Positions 1-11,511 are shown, counted from the stretch's first letter. The stretch is 64,000 bases of DNA from Cruoricaptor ignavus (GCF_900141665.1 NZ_FQYI01000009.1:18660-82659); one strand, 5' to 3'. Numbers and translations: made by a program. The notes: a model not told the origin generated them from the letters alone.

Positions 1-1
1 C

Positions 2-1489
2 CGCGCCATTCCGCGCAGCCTGCGGATGATGGAAGGCTTCGGGGTGCACACCTTTAAACTTGTAAATAAAGAAGGCAAGGCGCATTTCGTGAAATTCCAC
101 TGGAAGCCCGTGCTGGGCGTGCATTCCGTAGCCTGGGACGAGGCGCAGAAAATCAGCGGGAAGAACAGCGACTTCCACCGTGAAGACCTTTGGCAGGCGA
201 TAGAAGACGGCGATTTTCCAGAATGGGATTTCGGCGTGCAGATCATCCCGCAGGAGGATGAGCACAAATTTGATTTCGACATCCTCGACCCTACCAAGCT
301 GATCCCTGAAGAACTGGTGCCGGTAGAGATCATCGGGAGAATGACTTTGACGAAAAACCCGACAAACTTCTTCGCGGAGGTAGAGCAATCGGCATTTCAC
401 CCAGGCAACATCGTACCAGGAATCGACTTCTCCGACGATCCGCTGCTGCAGGGAAGGCTGTTCTCCTACTCGGACACGCAGATGTACCGACTTGGCGTAA
501 ACCACCAACAGCTGCCTATCAATCGGCCCCTGGAGCAGGTACAAAATACGCTGCGCGAGGGTGCGTCTCAGCATTTTATCCACAAAGGGAAAGCATCCTA
601 CACCCCGAACTCCACGGGCGGGGGCTGCCCATTCCTAGCAATGGCGACTCAGGGCGGTTTCGTATCCCACGGAGAGAGAGTGGATGCGCACAAGGTCCGC
701 GCAAGGAGCAAAAGCTTCCTGGATCACTACAGCCAGGCGAAACTTTTCTACAACAGCCAGGCAGAGTACGAGCAGCAGCACATTAAGGATGCACTTTCGT
801 TTGAACTTTCCAAAGTGAAAACGCCGGAAATTCGGGAAAGAGTGGTGCAGATGCTTACCAACATCGATCTCGATCTTGCTCAATATGTGGCGAAAAAACT
901 CGGCATCGATGAACCGAAAGAAGCCAAACCGGTAGAGAATTTTGTGCGGAATGCAGATGAAACCGCAGAGGATGCTGCAAGCGTTATTAAAGAACCATCT
1001 GTATCCAAGTCTGAAGCGCTGAGTATGGCGAATACTGCGAAAGACACGATGAAATCGCGGAAAATTGCCGTGTTCATCAGCGATGGTTTTGACAGAAAAT
1101 CCTTCGACAAAGTGAAATCTGCCATTGAAAAAGAAGGCGGAAAATGTGCGACAGTTGCACCAATGCTTGGTATGATAAAAGCTGATGACGGCAGCGAAAT
1201 CGAGAACAAGGAATTCACTTATTTCAATTCTGCATCGGTTTTGTTTGATGCGCTTTATGTGATTGGCGGCGAGAAAAATGTGAAGTTTTTGCTGAATGAA
1301 AAGAATGCCAGTGAATTTGCAAACGATGCGTTCAAGCATTGTAAAGCGATAGGCTATGATGCTGATGCTCAGAAATTTATAGACAAAACCATCATTAAAA
1401 ATGATGAAGCGATTTTGAAAGATGACTTGGAGAACTTCCTGAATGCTGTGAAAAAACACCGCTATTGGGAACGCGAAAAAACGCTTTAA
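2..1489 (+). CDS. katE: Large-subunit catalase (KatE/HPII type), C-terminal part, truncated by the window edge
   Basis: This is a heme catalase, which converts hydrogen peroxide to water and oxygen. The reading frame is open from base 2, so the N-terminal part with the distal heme histidine lies outside the window. The visible start reads IPRSLRMMEGFGVHTFK, a typical catalase core. RLFSYSDTQMYRLG holds the Arg and Tyr of the proximal heme-binding segment. After the core a helical linker leads to a C-terminal flavodoxin/DJ-1-like domain (about the last 140 residues, starting near SRKIAVFISDGFD). That extra domain marks the large-subunit, HPII-like clade. A hairpin terminator follows directly. 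The methionine at base 26 is internal and not a start. The family is certain; the symbol follows from the domain order. Confidence 0.93.
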   Translation, partial: RAIPRSLRMMEGFGVHTFKLVNKEGKAHFVKFHWKPVLGVHSVAWDEAQKISGKNSDFHREDLWQAIEDGDFPEWDFGVQIIPQEDEHKFDFDILDPTKLIPEELVPVEIIGRMTLTKNPTNFFAEVEQSAFHPGNIVPGIDFSDDPLLQGRLFSYSDTQMYRLGVNHQQLPINRPLEQVQNTLREGASQHFIHKGKASYTPNSTGGGCPFLAMATQGGFVSHGERVDAHKVRARSKSFLDHYSQAKLFYNSQAEYEQQHIKDALSFELSKVKTPEIRERVVQMLTNIDLDLAQYVAKKLGIDEPKEAKPVENFVRNADETAEDAASVIKEPSVSKSEALSMANTAKDTMKSRKIAVFISDGFDRKSFDKVKSAIEKEGGKCATVAPMLGMIKADDGSEIENKEFTYFNSASVLFDALYVIGGEKNVKFLLNEKNASEFANDAFKHCKAIGYDADAQKFIDKTIIKNDEAILKDDLENFLNAVKKHRYWEREKTL

Positions 1490-1494
1490 AATCT

Positions 1495-1530
1495 GCAAAA
1501 AGCCGGACGAAAGTTCCGGTTTTTTATTTT
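1495..1530 (+). terminator. Rho-independent terminator of katE
   Basis: CCGGA (1503-1507) pairs with TCCGG (1515-1519), extended by A-rich and T-rich flanks, and is followed by a run of T. It lies just after the katE stop. Confidence 0.75.
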
Positions 1531-1612
1531 GAATTATTATATAATTATATTTTTGTATCAATCTATATTTATACGATTATATTCTGCCGCCGATGATTTA
1601 TTGCTTGGCTAA

Positions 1613-3643
<2,031 letters not shown>

Positions 3644-3668
3644 AAACTGCCGGAAAGCCCGGCAGTTT
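3644..3668. terminator. Bidirectional terminator between ligA and the convergent small gene
   Basis: AAACTGCCGG (3644-3653) and CCGGCAGTTT (3659-3668) form a perfect 10-bp stem with a 5-base loop in the gap between two convergent genes. Confidence 0.75.
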
Positions 3669-3681
3669 CAACGGTTTTGCG

Positions 3682-4158
3682 TTATTCGCTAAGTTCAGGA
3701 TCGTTCACCTTCACCGCAAGTTCGTAAAGATCGCCACGCATCAAAAACTTAATTCTTTCACGCGTGGTAATCGTATTGATTTCGCCGTCTTTGAAAATCA
3801 TAATTCTGTCGCCAGTTGCAATGTTCTGGTCGGCAAGCCAATCTTCCGGCGCCACATCGTTTTCCAATTTTTTCATATCTTCCAACAAGTCCTGCGCCCT
3901 TTCCTGGAAGCCTTCTTCGTCGGAATATATCACATCGTACTCAGGGTCCAGCGCTACACGGAAAACCTTGCGGTTTTCGATAAGTTTAGCGTGGTCGTTC
4001 GGCATAGGATTGTCCGAACCATCAGTGAAGCCCACCTCAATCAGCTCGCCGTTTTTCTCTCTGGCATAATTTTCAGCTTCTTCAAAATTTGCGAAATTCG
4101 TTACGATTTTATAATCATCGTAGCCGTATTCTTGCAATTTCCTTTCTTCGTTTTCCAT
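3682..4158 (-). CDS. Conserved hypothetical acidic protein
   Basis: This 158-residue soluble protein has no signal peptide or membrane segment and is rich in Glu and Asp. No catalytic motif is visible. The N-terminal half (YKIVTNFANFEEAENYAREKNGELIEVGF) looks like an alpha/beta ferredoxin-like fold of the kind found in small SPOR-like or signal-transducing modules, but this is only an impression. It starts 13 bases after the stop of the membrane-protein gene upstream, so the two are probably co-transcribed. It ends at a terminator shared with ligA. The function is not recognised. Confidence 0.7.
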   Translation of the reverse strand: MENEERKLQEYGYDDYKIVTNFANFEEAENYAREKNGELIEVGFTDGSDNPMPNDHAKLIENRKVFRVALDPEYDVIYSDEEGFQERAQDLLEDMKKLENDVAPEDWLADQNIATGDRIMIFKDGEINTITTRERIKFLMRGDLYELAVKVNDPELSE

Positions 4159-4171
4159 TTTATTATAAATT

Positions 4172-4576
4172 TTAATCGTTAATTTCTTCCTTTACTTCGC
4201 GCCATTCATTATCTTTCAGGTTGCCTTCCAGTCTTTCCACCTTCAGCATTTGCCGTAAAATGGCATATACCGTGATGTAAAAATTTGCCACGAAAACCAC
4301 TGCAAAGCCTGAAATCAGGTATCCCGTCCAATTTTCGGTGAGCATTTTAAACTTCGTTAAAATTAAGAAAAAAATCGCAACATAATGGCTGAAACAATAA
4401 TGGCAGGTAGGCAAATAATAAAAAAGTTTGCCGGGCAGGTTGTCACAGTTTTCCGAGCGGTATTGGCATTTCTCGCGAAACTCTTGGAAAATCCGTTCAT
4501 TAGTTACCGTCCAGGAAACGCAGGCTACCGGAATCGCGAGCAAAAGCAGGTAGAGAATCTGATGGTGAAGTTCCAA
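4172..4576 (-). CDS. Small integral membrane protein of unknown function
   Basis: This 134-residue protein has a first hydrophobic helix (ILYLLLLAIPVACVSW), a Cys/His-containing stretch (YYLPTCHYCFSHYVAIFFLIL) that enters a second helix, a third helix (YLISGFAVVFVANFYITVYA), and a charged C-terminal tail. The chosen start is TTG; no in-frame ATG lies upstream before a stop, and the next Met is too far in. CHYC followed by His could bind a metal, which is speculation. It lies 13 bases upstream of another unknown gene and probably shares its transcript. No family is recognised. Confidence 0.6.
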   Translation of the reverse strand: MELHHQILYLLLLAIPVACVSWTVTNERIFQEFREKCQYRSENCDNLPGKLFYYLPTCHYCFSHYVAIFFLILTKFKMLTENWTGYLISGFAVVFVANFYITVYAILRQMLKVERLEGNLKDNEWREVKEEIND

Positions 4577-4648
4577 TTTTTTGGGTAAAATTTTTGTGGG
4601 AATTATGCTTCAAAAATTATTCCGTATTTTTATGCAAAATTGAATTTT

Positions 4649-6772
4649 ATGACGAAAATGAAATGGTTTTCCGCACCGGCCATTTTTGCGGCGGCGCTTG
4701 CTTTCGCGCAGCAATACGGCGGGATGTGGATTCCCACCGAACTGAATGAAAAGGAAATGAAGCAGCTTGGCATGAAAATTTCGGCGAAGGACATCTTCAG
4801 CCGGGACAAGCCTTCGATAAAGGATGCAGTGGTGCAGTTCAACGGTGGATGCACGGCGGAAATTGTATCGCCGAAGGGCCTTCTGCTCACCAATCATCAC
4901 TGCGGTTACGGCCAAATTCAGTCGCATTCATCCGTTCAGAATGATTATTTGCGAAACGGTTTCTGGGCGAAAAATATGGCGGGCGAATTGCCAAACCCTG
5001 GCGTAATAGTGGATTTCATCGTGGATATCATTGATGTGACAGCGCAAATTCTGCCGACTACAAATTTGACGGAAAATGAAATTAACGCTAATATCCAGCG
5101 CGTTTCGCAATCTTTCAGAACCGAGCCGTACCAAAAGGTTTCCGTGAAGCCGATGTACTACGGCAATAAATATTACGCCTACATCATAGAAACTTTCAAG
5201 GATGTAAGGCTCGTAGGTGCACCACCGGAAAGCATCGGAAAGTTCGGCAGTGATACGGATAACTGGGTTTGGCCAAGGCATACCGGCGATTTTGCATTCT
5301 TCCGAATCTACGCCGATAAGAACAACAAGCCTGCGGAATTCAGCAAGGATAATGTGCCATATGTGCCGAAGCATTTTCTGCCGGTTTCCATCAAGGATAA
5401 AAACGAGGACGACTTCACCTTCGTTTTCGGCTTCCCAGGAAGAACGCAGGAATACCTGCCGGCAATTGCGGTGCAGAAGATAATGACGGAAATAAACCCT
5501 GCGATGATTTCCGTACGGGATGTGGCGCTGAAAACGCTGAACGAAAAAATGCGGGCGGACGATGCCACGAGAATTAAATACGCTTCGAAATATGCATCCG
5601 TAGCCAACTACTGGAAAAAGTGGATTGGCGAAGCAGAAGGCCTGAAGAAATCAAACGCAGTTGGGAAGAAATTGGTTTACGAGCAGAAATTGATTTCCAA
5701 AAATCCGGCAATGAAAACCACGATTGACGGGCTGAACAAGGCATACAACGAACAGGCACCCTACGCCTTGCACCGCGCCTATTACGGTGAGCTTTTGCGC
5801 AATGCCGAAACTTTGGCGATTGCTGATCTTTACAGCACTTATCTCAATCTTTCGCAAAGCGGAAAGTTGGATGCAGAAACGCTGAACAACCTGAAGAGCC
5901 GGCTTAAAAGAATCTACCGAAACTACGATGCAGAGCTGGATGCCAAGGTTACGGCGAAACTTCTGGCGCTGTATGCCAACCAAATTCCGCAGCAGTTCTT
6001 GCCGCAAAATTTTGCACAGTACAAGGATGAAAACCGCAATCTTCAGGCGATTGAAGAAATGTCTAAAAACTCGCTAATTACCGGAAGAACTTCGCTGAAC
6101 GGCATTTCTGCAACGGCAGATTTGGATAAATTTTTAGCGAACCCTTCCCTGCTGCAAAATCTGCAAAACGACCCGCTGATTAAGCTTTCGGCAGAAATTA
6201 AGAATAATTATTTACAAACCACCGAGCTGAAATTTGCCGCACTGCAAAACGAGATAGATGCACTTCAGAAAAAATTTATGGCTGAGCAAATGGCGACAGA
6301 TAAAGAGCGGCAGTTCTTCCCGGATGCTAATTCCACTTTGCGCGTTACCTATGGTCAGGTGAAGGGTTCAAATCCGCGCGATGCCGTGCATTACAACTAC
6401 CAAACGCATTTGTCTGGTGTGATGGAAAAGTACATCCCGGGCGATTATGAATTTGATGTGCCGGCAAAACTTATCGACCTTTACAACCGTAAGGATTTCG
6501 GAATCTATAAGGATAAAACCGGCGATGTTCCGCTGGCATTTACCGCTACCAACCATACAACCGGCGGAAATTCCGGAAGCCCGGCACTTGATGCCTACGG
6601 AAATTTGATTGGTTTAAATTTCGACAGACAGTGGGAAGGCACGATGAGTGACATCAACTATGATCCGAAATTTAGCCGGAACATAATGGTGGATACCAAG
6701 TACATTCTCTTCATCGTGGATAAATTTGCTGATTCGAAATGGCTTCTCGATGAGATGAAAATTGTAAAATAA
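4649..6772 (+). CDS. S46-family dipeptidyl-peptidase, DPP11-like (Asp/Glu-specific)
   Basis: S46 enzymes are periplasmic serine exopeptidases that release dipeptides from the N-terminus of peptides, feeding asaccharolytic Bacteroidetes. The protein has a signal peptide (MTKMKWFSAPAIFAAALAFA, cleaved before QQYGG). The catalytic His is in TNHHCGY, the Asp region is SDTDNWVWPRHTGD, and the nucleophile is S642 in GGNSGSP. Eighteen residues after the Ser is R660. In the family, Arg at this position (673 in the Porphyromonas enzyme) marks DPP11, which prefers Asp/Glu at P1, while Gly marks DPP7. The ATG at 4649 was preferred over a TTG nine bases earlier because it begins the signal peptide. A strong terminator follows. 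Confidence 0.9.
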   Translation: MTKMKWFSAPAIFAAALAFAQQYGGMWIPTELNEKEMKQLGMKISAKDIFSRDKPSIKDAVVQFNGGCTAEIVSPKGLLLTNHHCGYGQIQSHSSVQNDYLRNGFWAKNMAGELPNPGVIVDFIVDIIDVTAQILPTTNLTENEINANIQRVSQSFRTEPYQKVSVKPMYYGNKYYAYIIETFKDVRLVGAPPESIGKFGSDTDNWVWPRHTGDFAFFRIYADKNNKPAEFSKDNVPYVPKHFLPVSIKDKNEDDFTFVFGFPGRTQEYLPAIAVQKIMTEINPAMISVRDVALKTLNEKMRADDATRIKYASKYASVANYWKKWIGEAEGLKKSNAVGKKLVYEQKLISKNPAMKTTIDGLNKAYNEQAPYALHRAYYGELLRNAETLAIADLYSTYLNLSQSGKLDAETLNNLKSRLKRIYRNYDAELDAKVTAKLLALYANQIPQQFLPQNFAQYKDENRNLQAIEEMSKNSLITGRTSLNGISATADLDKFLANPSLLQNLQNDPLIKLSAEIKNNYLQTTELKFAALQNEIDALQKKFMAEQMATDKERQFFPDANSTLRVTYGQVKGSNPRDAVHYNYQTHLSGVMEKYIPGDYEFDVPAKLIDLYNRKDFGIYKDKTGDVPLAFTATNHTTGGNSGSPALDAYGNLIGLNFDRQWEGTMSDINYDPKFSRNIMVDTKYILFIVDKFADSKWLLDEMKIVK

Positions 6773-6774
6773 AA

Positions 6775-6806
6775 ACGCCGCGCTGAAATTCTCAGCGCGG
6801 TTTTTT
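6775..6806 (+). terminator. Rho-independent terminator of the S46 peptidase gene
   Basis: CCGCGCTGA (6778-6786) pairs with TCAGCGCGG (6792-6800) across a 5-base loop and is followed by six T. It may also act on the convergent lipA transcript, since an A run precedes the stem. Confidence 0.85.
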
Positions 6807-6831
6807 AAAACTTTAAACCTAAAACATTGAA

Positions 6832-7698
6832 CTAATGTATATGTTTCTCAGCGTGGTAAGAACTTCTCACCAAAGGTGAACTTTCCACGTGTCTGAAGCC
6901 AAGGCTTCTCGCGAAATCTCCGTATTCATCGAACTCTTCAGGCGTTATGAACTTCTTCACCGGTAGATGTTTCTTCGTAGGTTGCAGGTATTGCCCCAGC
7001 GTTATCACATCCACATCAGCACTGCGGATGTCCTCTATCGTTTGGAAAACCTCGTGTTTTTCTTCGCCAAGACCCAGCATCACGCCGGTTTTCGTGCGGC
7101 GTTGCCCTGCGCTTTTCAGGTACTTCAGCACTTCCAGGCTTCGCTCATATTTTGCCTGAATCCGCACTTCACGCGTCAGTCTCTTCACGGTTTCCATATT
7201 GTGCGAAATCACTTCCGGTGCCACTTCCACCACTCTATCCAGATGCTTATGTATGCCCTGGAAATCCGGTATCAGCGTTTCCATCGTAGTTCCCGGCGAA
7301 ATTCTCCGCACGGCATTTACAGTTTCCGCCCAAAGAATCGAGCCCATATCCTTCAGGTCATCCCTGTCCACGGAAGTCAGCACCGCGTGCTTTATCTTCA
7401 TCAGCTTTATCGAGCGGGCTACTTTCTCCGGCTCATCCCAGTTCACATCCAACGGCCTTCCAGTTTTCACGCCGCAGAAACCGCAGCTCCTGGTGCAGAT
7501 GTTCCCCAGAATCATAAATGTAGCCGTGCCTTCGCCCCAGCATTCCCCCATATTTGGGCAGCTTCCGCTTTGGCAAATCGTGTTCAGCTTGTATTTATCC
7601 ACCAGGCTTCGCAGTTCGCGGTAATTTTTTCCCGTGGGAAGTTTCACGCGAATCCACTTCGGTTTCTGCACCGCATTTTCCGTCACATTCTCCGTCAT
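6832..7698 (-). CDS. lipA: Lipoyl synthase LipA
   Basis: LipA is a radical SAM enzyme that inserts two sulfurs into protein-bound octanoyl groups to make lipoate, the cofactor of pyruvate and 2-oxoglutarate dehydrogenases. The auxiliary 4Fe-4S cluster ligands are in [15 protein letters not shown]. The radical SAM cluster is CTRSCGFC. The C-terminal RSSYHAE supplies the conserved serine ligand of the auxiliary cluster. The 288-residue length is normal. It is divergent from cinA and has no lipB next to it. All diagnostic motifs are intact. Confidence 0.97.
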   Translation of the reverse strand: MTENVTENAVQKPKWIRVKLPTGKNYRELRSLVDKYKLNTICQSGSCPNMGECWGEGTATFMILGNICTRSCGFCGVKTGRPLDVNWDEPEKVARSIKLMKIKHAVLTSVDRDDLKDMGSILWAETVNAVRRISPGTTMETLIPDFQGIHKHLDRVVEVAPEVISHNMETVKRLTREVRIQAKYERSLEVLKYLKSAGQRRTKTGVMLGLGEEKHEVFQTIEDIRSADVDVITLGQYLQPTKKHLPVKKFITPEEFDEYGDFARSLGFRHVESSPLVRSSYHAEKHIH

Positions 7699-7860
7699 CA
7701 GAAATTCCGAACAGTTTTTTAATTGATTTTTTTCGCTGAGGTTAATGGGTTAAAATTGACAGTAAAATTAACCGAAGAATTAATTGCCACCTCAAAACTT
7801 CATAACCTTCTAAATACAAAATTATAAATTTTCGCTAACTTAGTCCTACATTCCAAAAAT

Positions 7861-9120
7861 ATGATGAAGGCTTGCATCCTAAGCATCGGCGATGAGATTC
7901 TCTCCGGAAGCACCGTGGATACCAACTCGAATTTTATAGCGCAGAAGCTGAAATCCATCGGCATCGCAGTTTCTGAAATCCGCACGATTTCCGATGATAT
8001 GGAAGTCATCAAAAATGCTTTGCAGCAAGGCTTTCAAAAGAATGACCTCATCATCACAACCGGTGGACTTGGCCCTACAAGAGACGACAAAACCAAGATG
8101 GCTTTTGTCGAATTTTTCGGTGATGAACTAGTTTTCGATGAAGCCACTTTCGAAAATCTCCGCCAAATTTTCAAGCAAAGAAACCGCGAACATTTGCTCG
8201 AACTGAACAGACCGCAAGCCGAAATTCCGAAATCTGCGCACATTTTTCTAAATGACTACGGCACAGCGCCTTCCCTGCTGATGCAGAAAGATGGTAAAAC
8301 TGCGATTTGCCTTCCGGGAATTCCTTCTGAAATGAAGGCTTTGATGCGCACCAAAATTATTCCACACCTGAAAAACGAGCATCAGCTGAACTTCATCATT
8401 TCCCGAACGCTTACACTTGTGAACATTCCCGAAAGTTTGCTGGCAGAAAAAATCGAAGCTTGGGAATTGGCTTTGCCCAAAAATCTCAGCCTTTCTTACT
8501 TACCGATTGGCAATCGCATCAAGCTGAAAATCACAGGCTTAGGAGAAAATGGACGCGAAGTAAAAACGCAAATAAGCGATGAAGTGGAAAAACTTCACCC
8601 GCTGATTTCTGAAAATGTAATTTCCTGGAATGGCGAAAGCATCACGGAAATTTTTGCGACGGCAGTTTTCAATTCAGGGCTCACGCTTTCCACGGCGGAA
8701 AGCTGCACAGGCGGCGAAATTGCGAAATTAATCACAAGTATTCCTGGGATTTCACCATTTTTCAAGGGCGGAATTGTGGCGTACGAAACCGCGAAAAAAG
8801 TTGAGATTTTAAAAGTCAGTCAGCAAACGATTGACACCTACAGCGTTGTTTCTCAGCAGGTTGCGCAGGAAATGAGCGAAGGCTGCCGCCAAATTTTTGA
8901 CACCGATATTGCGATTTCAACAACAGGTGTTGCAGGCCCGATGAGCGATGAGGACGGCAACGAAATCGGGACGGTTTTTTATTCCATCAGGGTGAAGGAT
9001 TTTGAAATCACTAAAAAACTTTTCCTGCCGCACTATGAACGGAAAGATTTTATGGCATTCGTAGCGCAAAAAACCCTGCAGGATTTAGTGGAAATTTTGA
9101 CGCTTGGTAAAAATCGGTAA
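7861..9120 (+). CDS. cinA: CinA family: competence/damage-inducible protein with NMN amidohydrolase domain
   Basis: The N-terminal half (residues 1 to about 170) is the MoaB/MogA-like domain with ILSIGDEILSG and ITTGGLGPTRDD, linked in this family to ADP-ribose pyrophosphatase activity. The C-terminal domain (from about residue 255) carries STAESCTGG and PGISPFFKGGIVAY of PncC-type nicotinamide mononucleotide deamidases, which recycle NMN. The two-domain layout and 419-residue length are standard for CinA. Two ATG codons in a row allow a start at 7861 or 7864. NMN is a by-product of the NAD-dependent ligase LigA, also in this window, although the two genes are not in one operon. Confidence 0.93.
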   Translation: MMKACILSIGDEILSGSTVDTNSNFIAQKLKSIGIAVSEIRTISDDMEVIKNALQQGFQKNDLIITTGGLGPTRDDKTKMAFVEFFGDELVFDEATFENLRQIFKQRNREHLLELNRPQAEIPKSAHIFLNDYGTAPSLLMQKDGKTAICLPGIPSEMKALMRTKIIPHLKNEHQLNFIISRTLTLVNIPESLLAEKIEAWELALPKNLSLSYLPIGNRIKLKITGLGENGREVKTQISDEVEKLHPLISENVISWNGESITEIFATAVFNSGLTLSTAESCTGGEIAKLITSIPGISPFFKGGIVAYETAKKVEILKVSQQTIDTYSVVSQQVAQEMSEGCRQIFDTDIAISTTGVAGPMSDEDGNEIGTVFYSIRVKDFEITKKLFLPHYERKDFMAFVAQKTLQDLVEILTLGKNR

Positions 9121-9130
9121 GATTTTATTT

Positions 9131-9312
9131 AAACACAACGGCACGGCATATTTTTAGTTTAATCTGTTAAAAACACTGAGAATCAGTGAGTTACAAAAGG
9201 ATTTTCTGCGAAAAATAAAACACAGCGGCACGGTGATTATTTTTTATTAAAACACTGAAATACAGAGCGTTGCGTTTTAAAAACTGTGACGCTTGGACTA
9301 GCCCAGCGTGAC
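9131..9312. repeat. Two imperfect copies of an intergenic repeat plus REP-like hairpins
   Basis: The gap between cinA and the M13 peptidase holds two related segments: 9131-9190 (starting AAACACAACGGCACGG) and 9218-9269 (starting AAACACAGCGGCACGG). Both continue with an AT-rich stretch and AACACTGA. A perfect 6-bp hairpin (CACTGA-gaa-TCAGTG, 9174-9188) lies in the first copy. A second, imperfect hairpin with arms ACGCTTGG (9289-9296) and CCCAGCGT (9302-9309) resembles the short inverted repeats scattered between genes in Bacteroidetes. The hairpins may end cinA transcription. Confidence 0.5.
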
Positions 9313-9339
9313 AACATTTACTTTTCTTTTGCCTTTTAC

Positions 9340-9368
9340 TTGGCTCTTGTCTCTTTTTACTAACTTTG
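9340..9368 (+). promoter_or_regulatory. Promoter of the M13 peptidase gene
   Basis: TTG (9340-9342), 18 bases, then TAACTTTG (9361-9368), an exact TAnnTTTG element. Transcription should begin near 9374, giving a leader of about 15 bases before the ATG. Confidence 0.7.
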
Positions 9369-9388
9369 GAAGTTAAAATGATTTTGAG

Positions 9389-11470
9389 ATGAAAAAACTT
9401 TCGATGGCTGCACTGGCTTTTTCCGGAATGCTGGCGCTGAATTCCTGCGCTACCAACCAAAATACTAAAATTTCAAAAGCGGAACACGCTGAAAATCAAT
9501 CAAATGAAAACATTCAGGATGTTGGGCTGAACTTGGAATATATGGACAGAAGCGTTCGTCCGCAGGATGATTTCTTTTCGTTTGTAAACGGCGGTTGGTA
9601 TAAGCAGGCGGAAATTCCGGCAGATAAATCAAGTTGGGGTTCCTTCAACGAACTTAGGGAAAATACTGACAATCAATCACTTAAGATTTTGGAAGACATC
9701 AATTCCAAAACTTATGCGAAGGGTAGCGAAGGCCAAAAAATTCAAGATCTGTATGCCACCTATATGGATTTGAATAAGCGCAACGCTCTTGGAATTTCTC
9801 CGCTGAGAAATCAGTTAGCGGAAATCGACAACATCAAGAATCTTGCTGAATTTCAATCATATATCAACAAAGCGACATTGACTGGCGATAATCCGTTCTA
9901 CAATTGGTACGCTTCGGCGGATATGAAAGATTCCAATATGAACGCCGTTTATCTTGGTGGGCCGAGCCTTGGTTTAGGTAAAGATTATTACCAAAAAGAG
10001 AATGAGGCTAATGCTAAAACGCTGGCCGAATATCAGAAATTTGTAGGGCAAATGCTTGATATTCTGCAGATTAGCGATGCCAATGCTGCAAAGCAAATCG
10101 TAGATTTTGAAAAAAGAATGGCGAAAAGCCTGCTTACTTTGGAAGAAGGCCGTGATGCCAACAGGCGCTACAATCCGAAAACTGTGGCAGAGCTTGGGAC
10201 TTTGGCTAAAAATGTCAATCTGCCAAAATATCTGAAAACAGTGGGCGTTCAAACGGACAGGGTGATAATCGGTGAGCTGAAATATTACCAAAACCTTGAC
10301 CAGTTCATCAATCAGCAGAATCTGCCATTGATGAAAAACTATATGAAATACAGGCTTTTGGCGAGCAATGCAAGTTACCTGGACAAGAGAACGGACGATG
10401 TGAATTTTAATTTCTACGCGAAATATCTACAGGGCCAGAAAGAGCAACGGGCGATGAATAAGCGGGCGCTTTCGATGGTGAACGGCTCTTTGGGCGAAGC
10501 TTTCGGGAAACTTTATGTGGAACAGTACTTCCCTGCGGAAGCCAAGGAAAAAATGGAAGAACTGATAAGCTACCTGATGAAGAGCTACGAAATGCACATA
10601 AAGGAACTGGACTGGATGTCGCCCGAAACGAAAACTAAGGCGCTGGAAAAGCTCTCGAAATTTACGGTGAAAGTGGCATATCCAGACAAATGGAAGGATT
10701 ATTCTGCGCTTACCATCAATTCGCCGAAAGACGGTGCAAGCCTTTATGACAATATGGAAAATATTTCGCGCTGGCATTATCAGCGCAAGCTGGACAAGGT
10801 AGGAAAACCAGTGGACAAAACCGAATGGGGTATGACGCCGCAAACTGTAAACGCTTACTACTCAAGCAGTTATAATGAAATTGTTTTCCCTGCCGCTATT
10901 CTTCAGCCGCCGTTCTTCAATTTCAAGGCAGATCCTGCCGTGAATTTCGGTGGAATTGGCGCGGTAATTGGGCACGAAATTTCGCACGGCTTTGATGACG
11001 GCGGTTCACGGTTTGATGGCGACGGAAATTTGAATAACTGGTGGACAGATACCGACCGGAAAAACTTTGATGCCAAGGTAGAAGCACTGGCAGAGCAGTT
11101 CAGCAAATATGAGCCGGTGAAAGGCAGCTTCATCAACGGGAAATTTACGAGTGGCGAAAACATTGGCGATTTGGGTGGTGCAAGCGTTGCGTACGATGCC
11201 CTGCAGCTTTACCTGAAGGACCACGGCAACCCTGGGAAAATCAATGGCTTTACCCAGGATCAGAGATTTTTTATGAGCTGGGCTACGGTTTGGCGCACCA
11301 AATCTACCGACCAATATGTGGTAAATCAGGTGAAGACGGATCCGCATTCACCAGGCTATTACAGGGCTTTTGCGCCGCTTACCAACATCGATGCTTTTTA
11401 CAAAGCTTTCGACATTAAGCCTGGCGACAAGCTCTACCGGAAACCTGAAGACCGCGTGAAAATCTGGTAA
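9389..11470 (+). CDS. pepO: M13-family zinc endopeptidase (neprilysin/PepO-like), lipoprotein
   Basis: M13 enzymes are zinc metallopeptidases that cleave short peptides outside the cytoplasm. The N-terminus (MKKLSMAALAFSGMLALNSC) is a lipoprotein signal with Cys as the anchored residue. The zinc motif HEISH lies in VIGHEISHGFDDGGSRFD. ENIGDLGG provides the third zinc ligand. NAYYSS upstream is the conserved substrate-binding NAYY motif. The protein ends in the usual Trp (DRVKIW). The 693-residue length is typical. It has its own promoter and a strong terminator, so it is a single-gene unit. Confidence 0.95.
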   Translation: MKKLSMAALAFSGMLALNSCATNQNTKISKAEHAENQSNENIQDVGLNLEYMDRSVRPQDDFFSFVNGGWYKQAEIPADKSSWGSFNELRENTDNQSLKILEDINSKTYAKGSEGQKIQDLYATYMDLNKRNALGISPLRNQLAEIDNIKNLAEFQSYINKATLTGDNPFYNWYASADMKDSNMNAVYLGGPSLGLGKDYYQKENEANAKTLAEYQKFVGQMLDILQISDANAAKQIVDFEKRMAKSLLTLEEGRDANRRYNPKTVAELGTLAKNVNLPKYLKTVGVQTDRVIIGELKYYQNLDQFINQQNLPLMKNYMKYRLLASNASYLDKRTDDVNFNFYAKYLQGQKEQRAMNKRALSMVNGSLGEAFGKLYVEQYFPAEAKEKMEELISYLMKSYEMHIKELDWMSPETKTKALEKLSKFTVKVAYPDKWKDYSALTINSPKDGASLYDNMENISRWHYQRKLDKVGKPVDKTEWGMTPQTVNAYYSSSYNEIVFPAAILQPPFFNFKADPAVNFGGIGAVIGHEISHGFDDGGSRFDGDGNLNNWWTDTDRKNFDAKVEALAEQFSKYEPVKGSFINGKFTSGENIGDLGGASVAYDALQLYLKDHGNPGKINGFTQDQRFFMSWATVWRTKSTDQYVVNQVKTDPHSPGYYRAFAPLTNIDAFYKAFDIKPGDKLYRKPEDRVKIW

Positions 11471-11481
11471 AAATGAAAAAT

Positions 11482-11508
11482 AAACCGCCGAAGACTGGCG
11501 GTTTTTTT
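11482..11508 (+). terminator. Terminator of the M13 peptidase gene
   Basis: AAACCGCC (11482-11489) pairs with GGCGGTTT (11497-11504) and runs into a T tract. It lies directly before the stop of the convergent sigma-factor gene. Confidence 0.85.
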
Positions 11509-11511
11509 ATG

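Noticed and set aside
7748..7773. GGTTAA/TTAACC palindrome upstream of cinA as an operator
   Set aside because: Six-base AT-rich arms with a 14-base gap are likely by chance in AT-rich intergenic DNA, and no second copy is seen.
9191..9460. A minus-strand open frame across the cinA-M13 gap
   Set aside because: It arises from the intergenic repeat and REP-like hairpin and overlaps the M13 start and promoter; such frames are common over dispersed repeats.
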